Assembly (NCBI GenBank): GCA_036362985.1
Contig: JAYGXS010000002.1
Location: 89,972,203-90,036,202, forward strand
Length of the DNA stretch: 64,000 bases
Direction: 5' to 3'
Source of the DNA: Ligula intestinalis
Lineage: Eukaryota > Platyhelminthes > Cestoda > Diphyllobothriidea > Diphyllobothriidae
The stretch's first letter is position 1. Each line of letters opens with the position of its first letter. Positions 22,430 through 33,649 of the stretch are shown here, in pieces. The translations under genes were made by a program, and so were the position numbers. Under the pieces are notes generated by a model, which worked only from the letters and a program-made list of their open reading frames with translations, ran no database searches and had not been told where the DNA came from.

Positions 22430-22585
22430 AGCCACCATCAACCAGCCGTATCCAAGTCTAGGTGGTGCACTGCCTAAGGTGCAGTGGATAATAGCCTCGC
22501 ACTTCCAATCAACAGGTCGCGAGTTCAAGTCTCGAATGGTGCACCACCTTGGACTGGGTATGGCCAGCTGATGAGGTCAAATTAC
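22430..22585 (+). repeat. tRNA-like sequence flanked by an inverted repeat
   Basis: The core has GTGCAGTGGATAATAGCCTC (A-box-like) and GCGAGTTCAAGTCTCG (T arm with B box). It is framed by a left arm (about 22441-22470, containing AGTCTAGGTGGTGCAC) and a roughly complementary right arm (about 22538-22572, containing GGTGCACCACCTTGGACT). This suggests a tRNA-derived repeat in a small foldback rather than a working tRNA. Confidence 0.5.
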
Positions 22586-22589
22586 TCAG

Positions 22590-23735
22590 AAATGGCCATC
22601 CCGGTCTCTCCTGACTTTTTGATAATGTTCTTCTCCTCTACTTGGACGTTGCACTGCTGCATTTTGTTCACCTCACCTCTCTTTGCCCATATTAAACTTC
22701 CGAATCGTGCACACAAAGATTCGAAGTGTCAAGCCAGTACCGCGTCAACTAATAATCAAGCGGTGGCTACAGAAGTGAGCAATTTTCACACAAACGCGGA
22801 TAACCACTACGATATATAAATACCGTGCAGCCTGTGCATGTCTCCACCCCATCTGCGCACGACCATGACCATGCTATCATCACCTATGATTAAGGATTCC
22901 CGAGGGAATCTGAAACGTCAGGAAAATTAAGTCCTTGCTCCAGTGATCGCATCTTCTTCTGAACTGCTGCCTGGAACTCGTATATTCTCCTCTTTTGGCA
23001 GATTCGATTATGTCCGACTGGTGAAGCCCACGGGACCGATAATGGTATCTTCGGTAATTATTTCGTTGACGTCACTTATGCGTCGCCGACTAAGACAACA
23101 GTAACCAAAAAAGCGATTTTTCCCATTTCTACTCTCAGATGGAGTGAGAAATAATCAAAACCACGTAAACCATTTTCAGTATAAAATGTTAAAACTGGGT
23201 CCTGTTACGAAATATAGTAATAGTAGGAAAGGGAGTCCGTGTTTCTATCAGTAAAGTAACGAGGACCTCCGGGAGCGCAGAATTCTATTAGGAGGACACC
23301 ACCTGCGCAGAGGAGATTAAAAAAATTGAAAATGGATTCAATGACAGCAATTTGGTGAGTATCGAGGTTGGTACTGGTTACTTCTAACAGATGCATCCTC
23401 CGTATTGCCTAGAAGAATCTATAAATAAAAGCTAATTATTGCAAACATGCATATTTCAAAAGGATGACACATCACAGAGGGTAATTAGCTTATGTGGTTC
23501 TTCGAAGCATTTCTAAACAAAAGTGCTAAAAATAAAGCTCCTTGTTGAAGAACGCCATGATGGAACACAAATTCACTTTAGGGAACACCTACTTCTACAA
23601 AGCGTTTCGATAGACAGCAAAAGTAGATTTAAAAAGTTTATATCTCCCAAAGAACTCTGGGTACTGACCGGTTAAGGCCATTGCTGAAAAGTAACAGCGA
23701 GTGACGTACAAATCGCAGGGGGTTAAGTGGGTTAA
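22590..23735. other. No recognised feature
   Basis: No supported gene or repeat family in this stretch; open frames are short and without domains. Confidence 0.35.
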
Positions 23736-23744
23736 AACCCGGCA

Positions 23745-24150
23745 ACTGCAATCTTCAGGCCCGGTTCCTTAAGAGATGAGAGAGGTCATGGGTGGCCTGA
23801 GTGGTAGGAAGAGCATATTCTTTACAGAATGAATGGGAGAATAGGCAGTAAGAGATCGACTTTCAGACGTCCATACAACCGCAAGCCAGCGGGCGGGTGG
23901 AGTCTGAGGTGATGTCTGCTCAGCAGTTGTCACCTGAGTTTCTCTGTGAGTCGGCGTGTGATTGGCTGTTCCAAGGGCCGGAAGCAGCAAGCGCTCACAA
24001 GTGCACTTCGAAATGAGCTAGTCACGACAAGCGTTTACAAAGGCTCTTTGTGTGAAGCTAGTCACTACATACATGGCCAAATCAAATCCGTTCTACAACT
24101 TTCTGAAGTATTTAAGGCGCTCGCACCCCGATAGGATGGCTCACACGTTA
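23745..24150 (+). repeat. Dispersed repeat B, copy 1
   Basis: Shares the start CAGGCCCGGTTCCTTA, then GTGGTAGGAAGAGCATATTC and a GAAGCAGCAAGCGCT block with copies at 30.98, 41.4 (inverted), 45.8 and 54.3 kb (inverted). Family unknown; length and GC-rich body suggest an LTR or other non-coding transposon part. Confidence 0.55.
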
Positions 24151-24698
24151 GATGCCGCAGGCGCGCGACAGCAAGGCTAAGCTCAGGCCCAAACCATGCC
24201 ATTCATCGCATCAGAAGGCTGACTGGTTTGTAAGCTAGACTTTTCCTGGGAGACAAAGTAGGGCCTATCTTTGGGACTGTATCTTTCAGTGCGATTCGTC
24301 CTTCCGCACGATAAGTAATCTGACACGCGTCCGAACTATCACGGTGCACTGGAAGCTATGGCTTGGAAGACTGTACAATGATGCGACACTTATTCCATCT
24401 CTCAGAACTCAGAGGTTAGATGCAAGGCCTCCCGTTTACCGTGGGACTCCCACGCGCCTAGGCTTCGTGTCATTCCTCTTCCTTTCGATGTTGTGTGAAA
24501 AAACTAGTTCAGGTAGAATTCTACTTTTGGTAAGATCAGATCAGCACACAAAAACCCCATTCTTCTGTAATGCAAGCCCGGGTTTAATAATGAGTATCCA
24601 GTGTTGGCAATACAAATGAAAAAAACATATAACTAAAAAATATAAACGTGCAAAAAACAGAAATAATTATTTCAGAATTTAAAGTTTCAGAATAGTAT

Positions 24699-24742
24699 CG
24701 GGCGAGCATACGTATCCTTTGCTAAATTCTCCTCGGGCCATT
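24699..24742 (-). ncRNA. Degenerate hammerhead-like motif with GGC/GCC stem I
   Basis: The minus strand reads GGC, CCGAGGA, GAATTTAGC, AAAGG, ATACGTATGCTC, GCC. GGC pairs with GCC where the copy at 1.8 kb has GGT with ACC, a compensatory difference. The GAAA box is eroded. Confidence 0.45.
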
Positions 24743-25185
24743 ACAGTTATAAAGGGAGGGGTTAAAATCTAACATGCGCGCAATTATGTTCATCATTACA
24801 GGCAAATTAGTCATTGGGAATAATGGAGGGGGTTGGGGCTGATACTTATCGGCTGGTTATGAGTTCATGAAGGGTTCATTGAACCCGGGCAGGGAGGAGG
24901 GGGGAACTGTGAAAGATGCAGGCAGTTATGTAACCGTCAGCCATTCCAAGCTCGGGGCTTACAGGAGGTTCTTTTGCGAACACCAAACCGGCTTTCTCAA
25001 CTAGACCGCGGTTACTTTTGCTGTTGTTAGCAAATGCTGACCCAGGCACTTTGATTACTTTGGCGGAACCTTATATATTACCTTAATCCTTCTGACTTTA
25101 CAGTTGCTTAGCCGTACTGGGAGGTGCTCCCGTATTCTTTTAGATAAGCACCGCCTTGTGCAATCGATAGAACCTGCTCCGCAAG
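24699..25185 (-). mobile_element. PLE 3' end with GIY-YIG relic
   Basis: The minus strand from about 25185 reads TCSCGAGSIDCTRRCLSKRI then REHLPVRLSN, a decayed GIY-YIG core, followed after a deletion by a VIYKVPPK block and KPVWCSQKNLL. Several stops interrupt it. The tail matches those at 1.8 and 14.7 kb. Confidence 0.7.
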
Positions 25186-26539
25186 AGCAAGTAAATGAGT
25201 ATAAGTGGTCTGAGTTGGAGCCTATCATTTCCTTCGCCGTGCAGGACCGGGTAGGTTGAGAATAACATCCGAACTTTCGCTGCTGGGAAGGTTCGTGATA
25301 CGGTTTGGTTGAGGTATCTGCTTAGGAGTTCGGTTGCCACATCCACTTGAGAGGGCACGTTGATGAATAGGATTTTCTTTTCTACAGTGGATGTGGTGGG
25401 TTTGTTTTCTCAAGCTAGGAAGTGGGGACGATTACATGTAAAGCCAATGATCTAGCATTCGCACTTCCACCAAAATTTTCCATCCGAGGAAACACATTTG
25501 TCAAATCTACTCTCGATCTGTACGTATCGTTTGGGTAGTTGACTTTCTTCTTCTTCCAAAATAGTTCATGATGTACAAGTCTTCATGCTCCTTTTTGTTC
25601 TGTGATTGCTGACAGCTGGCAGTCATCTGGTACTGCTTGACCTTCATAACGTTTTAGATAGACTTTACAGAATGCATACTACTTAACAAGCGCTCAACGA
25701 TGTATTTAGCTGATGTTTTTTCTAATGTGGTCACAAATCCTTATTTTCTTCGTCGATTATTGAATACCAGAAGAACAAGGTTACGTTTAGAGGTAAAAAT
25801 TATTGAGGGATGGTATATATTAACTCTTTTCTGAAGAAGCACGTGAGATTTTCAGTTAATTTTCGTTATGAGCCGGCAAATAGGTGGAATAAGACTGTAC
25901 AGACTGTTTCCGCGACCGAGCACTCTATCCAAGGCCAACGGAAACAGCGGACTTTCTACCTCGTTAGGGTTTCCTGCCCACTTCGGAACATGCCTACCAA
26001 TAGCGTGCAACGAACGTTCTAGAACAGTCTGGCCTACAGCGTGCCACATGCCGATTGGTCGATTCCGCGGAGCTTCTTTTATACTTAGGACGCAGCGTGA
26101 GCCGAAGGCATCACACGTTCTTGAAGCCAACGCCTATTAATCACCTGTTGCGGTGCCTGTTTTCGCTTGATATGTTTGCCTTAGGCCGCGTGCGCATTAG
26201 GGTGCTCGACTTTGAAACACCTCCCGCTCTTGAAAGTTTGAAGTCATGTGCCCCCCACCTTGTTCGAGTCCACTATGATTCTTTTTGCCGGTGGTGTTTT
26301 CCTATGACTATTGTGGACGGCCGGTAGTGTCGGCTTTGAGTCTACTCTGGCGATCGGGACCTCAAAGGTATCACAAAGCACATGGAGGGCCGTTTGCCCA
26401 TTTGTGGTGAATCTGCTTCTTAGTTCGCAGGGTGTTAAATACCCTCTTGCCACTTCTAACTCGAAGGCAACTCTTAACTTTTTTCAGTTCTGTAAATATT
26501 CCCATGTTAAATTTGAAAAGACAGTTTATTTTGGCGAGC

Positions 26540-26655
26540 ATGTTTTCCGCAACTCTTCATAAGGCCAGTAACGTTGCAGAACAATTAAAGTTTTTATGTG
26601 TGGGAAAATCAATTAGTATCTAACGTGGGTGTCGATTGGCCACTGCTATAATTTC
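26540..26655 (+). repeat. Fragment of the PLE inverted-arm sequence
   Basis: Matches the left arm at about 2400-2520, including GCAACTCTTCAT and an AAAATCAAT.A.TATCTAAC block. The hammerhead core is decayed (CTTATGA, GAAA). Confidence 0.5.
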
Positions 26656-27381
26656 ATAAAGACACCTTCCTCCTGAGATTATTTTTGACGGTCTGGAAAC
26701 TCGAACCCCTGGTTGTAGATACTGTAGTCATGAATCAAGTTGTCGGTCCAATAAACCTTCGGCTGGTGTCTGGCCGCCAGGATCACCTTTCGGTTTTGTT
26801 CTGTAATCCAGAAGGAACTTGTTGAGGTAGCTCATCTGCAAGCCTTCATCAACTATCCAGAGCTGGTTGTTGTCTTGACACCAGAAGGAGCCCCAATCAC
26901 AAGTCTGGGAAGACGGACTGAATTGGAAAAACTTTACTGAGCTCAAGTAGCTTTACTAAAGTTGCTTCAGGAACCGCATATGGAAGCTAGCCGAGCCGGT
27001 GGCAAAGTTTTTATGTACGCTGGTTTAGCCAGGCCTGTCCAGCCCTGACCCAATCAGGAAAGGATGCAGGTGTTGGCATCAGACCTCGCGAGGAATCGAT
27101 TACGTTCGGGCGTACGCGCGTCCATGAGGGAAAGGTGCAAAGGTACAAGAGAGCGTAGAGATAAGAGGATGAGGCAGCACTTGGCACGCAGGTAGACAAA
27201 AGTTTTAAGGATGAGAACGAAAACTAGATGAATCGGTGCAGCACTACCGAATTCAGACTACCACAACACATCTTTCTTATAGTTCTCTTGAAGTTATAAA
27301 CAAAATGCCCTGCTTGGCCGTTCGATTGGGCATTAAATGGTGGTGATTTCATATGTCGATCTCCACTTTTCTGGTACAATA

Positions 27382-27784
27382 CAGTAGTCGCCGGTTATTA
27401 AGCCCACGGTTAATAGGCCCAGCCGCGTAGTAAGCCCAAATCAGCTTGGGACGGAAGTTTACATAGCAAAATCCGCCGGCTAATAAGCCCAGGCGCCGGC
27501 TACAAAGCCCAGTTTGCCAACATGATATAGTGAAATTCTCATCTGTCTGCGTACGCAACTGGTTACGTACCGCAAATCATTTTTGCTTTTGTTATTGCGT
27601 AAAATGCAGACAAACAGCCTTTTTTCTTGTACAAGCTCTACACATAATACAGTATGTATGTAATGTGTAGTGCCTATACTGTGTTTGCTTATCAAGAACT
27701 AGGACTCTCCGGTTAGTACGCCCGCCGCTTACTAAGCCCAATTTGGTCTGGGCCCGAGGTGGGCTTACTAACCGGCGACTACTG
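27382..27784. mobile_element. TA-flanked MITE, 403 bp
   Basis: Ends CAGTAGTCGCCGGTTATTAA and, inverted, CAGTAGTCGCCGGTTAGTAA match over about 26 bases, and TA lies directly outside both ends (27380-27381, 27785-27786). Several subterminal AAGCCCA motifs repeat near the ends. The CAGT start and TA target fit pogo/Tigger-like members of Tc1/mariner. No transposase remains. Minus-strand open frames at 27349-27558 and 27480-27695 are incidental. Confidence 0.85.
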
Positions 27785-28814
27785 TAGTCGGAACAGCGGT
27801 GATGTAAACTCAGTACCGTTATCCCTTACAATCTCTGTGGGGATGCGTAGCTGAAAATAAGTTCTTACACCTTTTGCTGCAATCTCGGCGGTAGCTGCTG
27901 CAACTTCCAAAACTTTCATGCGCTTTGACTACTTCTAGAAACATTTGATTGAAGAATAATCCAGCAAAAACCGTATGGACACCATTCAACGGTTTCGTGA
28001 CCTCCGTCCATGGTAAGGGTTGTACCTTCGGGGATTCTTAGCATCACGCTCACATAGACGAAAGATTCCATATAATCATTAATTCTTGGCCAATAAACGT
28101 GTCCCGTACTAATTGCTCCATGCGAGTCATACCTTGGTGTCCGGTGGGGATTTCAGCTCAAACCTGTTGTTGATGTCTGACGAGGATCACCATTCTACTC
28201 TCATTCTTTAGTTATGTACAACCACTCTTTCCGGTTCCTGAAGGACTTTATGGTTGGAAGCACCTTGTCAACCAACCATTTCGGATAAACTCATTTACCT
28301 GACGTTATAATGGGTCTGCTGTAGTGGTGGCTGTGATATGCTCGGAGAGGGATGAAGGAAGAAAGATGATTCGCTGAAGCATTTCGAATCCGTTTGTCAG
28401 ACTTTATGACGTGTTAGACACGGTTCGGTGACAACTAGCGGAACATCTTTCTCCGTTTTAATGTGAAATTTCAACAAGATGGAGTTCAGAATAAGCTCCT
28501 TCAAACCCAGCAGCAGTGATTTTATCCTGTGCCCATGTCATTAACAGCCTGCTGTTAGTGGTTTATCTAGTGGTTTCTCAGACAGGCTACTATCCGCATT
28601 AGATAGCCATATAGGCTCTCCAACTTACATAGTTCAAGAAATGCTCAATGTACTGGTACACGTTCGAGAAAGTTTTCCCTGTTGGTGACCACCTGATTTT
28701 CCTCTGGCCTATCCATCAAAGATGGAAAGATTCCCCTTAACTGCAAATCAGAGACCTTCGTAGGTTATGCAGTTGAATTTAGTTTCGGCCTGAAGGAGTT
28801 TTGATTTCAGGAGA

Positions 28815-28865
28815 TAAGTTGGCGAACATATATCTTTTGTTGCTAAATTCTCATCGGGCCTCTTA
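28815..28865 (-). ncRNA. Decayed hammerhead-like motif
   Basis: The minus strand reads GGC, CCGATGA, GAATTTAGC, an interrupted A-rich box, ATATATG, TTC, GCC. Stem I GGC/GCC is preserved while the GAAA box carries an insertion. Confidence 0.4.
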
Positions 28866-28875
28866 ATTTATGTAA

Positions 28876-29115
28876 CATGCCGTTATATGCGAAATATTGG
28901 TAGTCTCTCGCTAAACGGCAGTAATTAAGGTTGTAATACAGATTATCATGAAGTTTATTTTCAAGTGATTTCAGTCACGATACGATACCAATTTCTTAAC
29001 GAGCTTCTTTCTGACCGCTAACAAAACGTATGTACTACAAAAGGTGACTACTCAAGCAGCATGTATTTTTTCCATTGATTTGACTGCCTTTTTACCGTTG
29101 GCACGCACAGTTAAG
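28876..29115 (+). repeat. Repeat K, copy 1, with decayed coding block
   Basis: Related to the arms at 37.9 and 38.7 kb. The plus strand reads GCNTDYHEVYFQVISV, matching the GCDTDY..VYSEV.SVM block there, but has stops on both sides. The downstream GACTGCCTTT block is also shared. Confidence 0.6.
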
Positions 29116-29461
29116 TATCGTCAGTTTTTCTCGCTAAAGGTCGCAGCAATTCCATAAAACTATCCTTTGTTTAAGAAAAGTAACACTAGGTTTCTGCATT
29201 CAGAACATCCTACGCGAATTTTGAAAGCCAGCTCGCTTGCATCTCTATTCCATTTTGATCGCGTTTGTGGCCTCCGATTCCTAATTTTGAAATCAATGCT
29301 GCTGACTGCAGTCCGCAGTGAGCAACGGTTCATCGCTGCACAATTATCTCGTGCAGAATCCCGGTTCCGCGGAGAAGAAGGGGGACTGAGCCATACGCAT
29401 CACCTCTGTCAACTCTATCCCTGTCTGAACTGCTATTATTCCATGGGCTGTAGAGTTTTTC

Positions 29462-29680
29462 GGCAACAGTTTATGTAGTGCACCTCATTGATCTCTAGTC
29501 CCAGCTTTTTTCCTAGAAAACGGTGTTGAAAGGGGCTTTATGGAGGTGAAATTAGGATAGGGTGTGGAATATACTTTAATAACTGCTATATGTATTTTCG
29601 TTTTATTATATTTATAAATATTTTGACTTATATATGTATGTTTTCTGTATGTTCTTCCAGCAGTAGCATCCTAGCGCAAA
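29462..29680 (+). mobile_element. MITE-like element, 8-bp-TSD family, truncated copy
   Basis: Begins GGCAACAGTTTATGTAG and follows the left half of copies 1 and 3 (TTTTCCTAGAAAACGGTGTT, then GTGGAATATACTTTAATA), then loses similarity. No right end. Confidence 0.65.
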
Positions 29681-29699
29681 CTTAGTAAAACTTCACACA

Positions 29700-30300
29700 G
29701 CTTTTTATGGATAGAGCTAAGAGGGTGTAAATCAAGGCAAGCCAGGATGTGCTCCAAGCCTTAAACATGTATTTCCTTGGAATAGCATAAATCGAGACCT
29801 GAGTCCCAGCGTTGAATTTAATCTGCGTCGCTTCTGACTAATAATAGTGTCACCAATAGTATTAGTACTACTAGCATTCAGTTGCATCGCTATCAGTCTT
29901 GGTGTCCTTGAGTCCGTCTTGATATCGGCTGAAGGTAAGTGAGGATGGAAGGCAAGCCCTGTTGTGCTCAGGGTCTCAAATATATATATCTATATATTTA
30001 CTCGGAATAGCTTGAACCCAGATTCACGCTTCTTGTTGAGATCAAGGGCAGCGTTGTCTTTATTCAGCATCACATCTGACTAATACTACCGTCAGAAATA
30101 GTACCAGTACTACTAACACTCAGCTGTATTGCTTGTTAGCAGTAGTAGTAGTAGTAGTAGTAGTTTAAATAGCAGTAGCCGTATCAGTCTCGGCGTCATT
30201 GGGCCTGTCTTGACACCTAGTGAATGTGAGTGAGGGTAGGTAGTGAGGTAGTACCCGCGCAAAGTCTACTGTCACTTAAGAGAGAGTTAGACGGTTTTTC
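29700..30300 (+). repeat. Dispersed repeat E with (AGT)8 microsatellite
   Basis: Shares blocks such as AGCTTGAACCCAGATTCACG and GTCTTGACACCTAGTGAAT with 42430-43420. A pure (AGT)n run lies at 30141-30164 and an (AT)-rich run near 29979-29998. No coding potential recognised. Confidence 0.55.
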
Positions 30301-30984
30301 TGGTTTACATTGGAGAAAGCGGCCAACGCCGGATCCAGTCTAGTCTTTTTGACCCATGGGGAAGTTGAAGTTGAAGTTGGTGCTAACTACGACTGCTGTC
30401 ACTTTAAATTCACCCCTATGGCCATCGCTGCACCAACCTGTTGGTACATATGGTGGGCTTTATCGCAATCGATGGTAGAACAACCATCATCACATACCTG
30501 ATTGAGATTCTGGAATCCAGGTTTCACTGAGTAGGTGTTTAGGTACACCGTGCCCTCTAATTATTTAAGTAAGACGTTCATAGTTGTTAATTAATTAAGA
30601 CGTGACCTAAACTTTAGATACATTTTAATATTAGGCGCTGGAAGAGGCTTGATATGGGACAAACCAAAATGATCCAATTAGCCAGTGACAACTCTGGATC
30701 TGTGTTTCCATAATTCCGGTTCCCAAGAAACTACTAGTAGTCCATAGCCAATTTCGCTGCTTCCACTTCATTCCTCGTTTGAAAAAAGACATTACTTGGC
30801 TTGTATGACATGGAGTGAAATATTGTAAATTCTGAATGCTTAAAATGATACCGGACTAGATGCCAGTTTCATATAACTTAATTAGTAAAATTATCCATTA
30901 GTATGGCATAATTCGAAGTTTCAGAACAGTAAAAAGTCTATCGCAAGGTGTTAAAACCAAGCGATTTTACCCCTAACGGCTGCC

Positions 30985-31400
30985 ATCTTCCAGGCCCAGT
31001 TCCTTAGGTTAGGAGCGAGAAGTGTTGGGAAGGCCAGATTAGTAGGAACAATATATTGTATACACAAGAGTTAGGAGAAGTCTTGACTGCTGGAGTGCAC
31101 GCCTAGCCGTCAGGCGAACTAGGTACGGAGTGGTGGGTAGCAATAGCTACGGCCTTGAGGTCTGTCCAGACGGATTAAGGTCACACCACTGTTGGTTGAG
31201 GCCAGAATAGGGGAGACACTGTGCGCGCTTTCGCTCGCGCGTTAGTTTGCATCTGGCATGCCGAAAACTGCCTTCACGCGAGGTCCTGTGCTCCGAGTGA
31301 CCTCGTCTGTGGCATCACAGTTTAGGAGGGAGCCGGGCAGCAGCAAGCACTACAAACCCTTCTTGTACACCCCACTGGCGTATTTGCTCGTTAGGAAAGT
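30985..31400 (+). repeat. Dispersed repeat B, copy 2
   Basis: Starts CCAGGCCCAGTTCCTTAGG and shares GGGAAGGCCAGATTAGTAGG, CTACGGCCTTGAGGTCTGTC and a GCAGCAAGCACT block with the other copies. The open frame 31258-31728 starts inside it and shows no domain. Confidence 0.6.
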
Positions 31401-31929
31401 TCTCATGTGGCTGTCTAAGCCACATTGCGTGGGATGCCAGAGAACACGTGTCTTGCTTAATTTGAATGGCACACGGCCGTTGACGTCCCTCGAGTCCTCT
31501 CATCCAATCAGCGTAGCCCAAGAGCACAACAAGTCTAGGAGGGAAAAAAAGGTTATAAAGCAAAATTATATAAGCCGGAAAGGCTCTGGTCCCTTATATT
31601 TTCACTATACAACATCCGGCAGCCAACGTGAGTTCGCATTATCCCTGCTTGTTCTCTTCCTCACCATTTATCTTCATCATCTCCTGTTTCTTAAACATCG
31701 TCGTAATAAATTGTGCTCTTTTAATTAACATACTGCAAGTTGTTCACTTGATAAACCATTTATACCAAAGCCTGAAAATACTTTCAAAATATCTGCATTA
31801 AGTAATTGATTTTTGCATCATGTTTCGTCGTAAGTGACTTTGACCAGATCTCACTCAGCAGAGTATTCATTGCCTAAACAAGGGAATTTCTAAAACCAGT
31901 ATTTATCCTCACTTTCAGACCTAGCAGAA

Positions 31930-32390
31930 ATGTTCGCAAAAATCGCTTTCATCAGCGTTCTCTACTGGCTGAACGCAATGGCAGCTAAGCATTCAGAGTT
32001 TCCGCAGTGGGATCAAACTCCCTGGGTGGTATCAAACGCCAACGAGACTATCACAATCACCTGCGTGCACGACCAGTACTACCCCTTTAATGCACTGACT
32101 TCGGCTGCCAGAAATGTCGTCTGGATCCTACCCAGAGAAACTAGCTATCTGCATCTGAAACCTGGTGAGAGCGTGCTAGGTTGGACTGCAAAAAACGACA
32201 CGTCCAAATCTCTCCTAATTGAGAAGTCTAAATTCAACGTTCCCGGGAAGACCGACGGCATGTACGTCTGCGCCGTTCTCGCTGAAGTGTCCAAGTCCAA
32301 TGTAACCAACCTATACTCCTGGTATTATCTCCGATGGGGCGTCGGACTCTACACCAATGTACCAGCAATGAATCCCGGTAGCATTGCACA
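31930..32390 (+). CDS. Exon 1 of the Ig-domain membrane protein
   Basis: Encodes the signal peptide and the whole Ig-like ectodomain. The ATG at 31930 is the first in frame after the acceptor-like CTTTCAG. The apparent TAA at 32392 lies in the intron, directly overlapping the GTAAGC donor. Confidence 0.85.
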
Positions 32391-32772
32391 GTAAGCAGGC
32401 ATCCAGTTTGGTTGTTTTCTAATTCAATCGACTGTTATCTTATTTTACTTTTTGCCTTCTCACTATGAACCCTAATGTCTACGCCCAGTGCTAAAGAAGA
32501 GTAAACTTATGCCACATGTTGAGCTTTCACTTACCTTTATTTACCTTTTCTCCTGTTTCTTCGCCTCCGGTGACAGCCGATATTCCAAACAGTTCACGAT
32601 TGCTGGTGCCGCATTGGCAGTCTACACTGTTCTGGCTGTTGCCTTCGGGTTGACACTGTTCTTCCGCTATGGCACCAAGGCTCATAAAGAGGAAGAATAC
32701 GGGGACGAGGAAGCAGGAGGAGAAATCGTCATTTCTTCCAAGGATGACAAGGAAGATGTTGTGTACTTTTAA
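31930..32772 (+). CDS. Ig-domain single-pass membrane protein, two exons
   Basis: Exon 1 (31930-32390) ends in phase 2 at a GTAAGC donor; exon 2 (32577-32772) follows a long pyrimidine tract and CAG and continues in frame to TAA. The product has 218 residues. Residues 1-19 form a signal peptide. An Ig-like domain spans about 30-140, with Cys45, core Trp65 and the DGMYVC motif (109-114) supplying the second Cys. Asn-X-Ser/Thr sites lie at 38, 89 and 124. A membrane helix covers about 161-183 and the acidic tail ends VVYF. A pyrimidine-rich acceptor at 31917-31918 suggests a 5'UTR intron or trans-splicing, and AATAAA lies at 32992. The topology implies a type I cell-surface protein, perhaps adhesion- or tegument-related; the specific family is not recognised. 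Confidence 0.85.
32577..32772 (+). CDS. Exon 2 of the Ig-domain membrane protein
   Basis: Begins after ...CCGGTGACAG. Its first base completes a His codon, then RYSKQFTIAG leads into the transmembrane helix and acidic cytoplasmic tail. The ATG at 32488 upstream in the same frame is intronic. Confidence 0.85.
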
Positions 32773-32991
32773 TTACTACACTGGGACTTTAAGGCTATCC
32801 AAAAATATTTTGGCATTTAAACTCCCCGACCATCTGTCCGTCCACAGTGTTGTTTTTTCGTTTTACAATTACGCATGTTATTTATCGATTATTCTTACGG
32901 AAAGTACTTGGCATTAAATGCGTTTTATCGAAATCAATGGTTATTGCTAACTTTTATATACCTCTAAGCAATTTTCTAGCTTAGAGTTTTA

Positions 32992-32997
32992 AATAAA
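32992..32997 (+). promoter_or_regulatory. Polyadenylation signal AATAAA
   Basis: Canonical hexamer 220 bases after the stop codon of the Ig-domain gene; the nearest candidate downstream. Confidence 0.55.
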
Positions 32998-33564
32998 ATT
33001 GGTAGGACACGTTGTAACACAAAGGGGATTATGCAAGCGCTCGTGTTGTTCATGGGTGCGTTAAAGGGACGTTTTAATATTGACTTTATTCACACTACCG
33101 ACTGTTGAGTATTAAAAACAGAAAGGCAGTTTGCAGGCAGGAAGAGTGTAGTGTATGTAAAATAGAAAGCTGTCTGTCGATAGAATTTTATGTAGGCAAA
33201 ACAGCGAGTTGTCTGTAGGCAGGACTTGTACTGAGGACGAGAGCACAGTTCAAGTGACGAGTCATGTTGACAAAGAGGGCCTTATGGTGTGGCTTAAACG
33301 TCAGAGGCTGAAGGGTAGCCATTCAGAGCAAAGAAAGGCGTAAACCCGCTGGCCAGGGGTGAAGGTGGGCCAGTCAGAACAACGAAAGGCATTAATGCAG
33401 GTCCGTGACCTTAACTGGCGCTTGACGCGCGCATTGTCATGATGTCCGACCCAACGGGCGGGCACCGACTAAGGGAGGAAAAACTGTGATGACTGTTTCC
33501 AGTTTATTAACGCTCATCTGCTAGCCATGTCCAAAGTCAGACTTTGCTAACAGTGGGCCTCTAA

Positions 33565-33645
33565 AAAGGGACCTGTTCGTTGGAAATCCAACGCCCTAGC
33601 CATCGAGCCACTGACTCTTTTTCCTGTCGGTTGTGGTTGGTTATA
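33565..33645 (-). repeat. tRNA-like sequence, 5' half only
   Basis: The minus strand has AGTGGCTCGATGGCTAGGGC, an A-box-like start, followed by GTTGGATTTCCAACGAACAG. The B box is missing, so it is a SINE or tRNA fragment. Confidence 0.4.
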
Positions 33646-33649
33646 CTGA

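Noticed and set aside
30141..30164. (AGT)8 array considered as a CRISPR-like or satellite array
   Set aside because: It is a simple trinucleotide microsatellite within repeat E, with no spacers.
31258..31728. 156-codon open frame upstream of the Ig-domain gene
   Set aside because: It begins in repeat B, has no recognisable domain and no splice or start context linking it to the gene.
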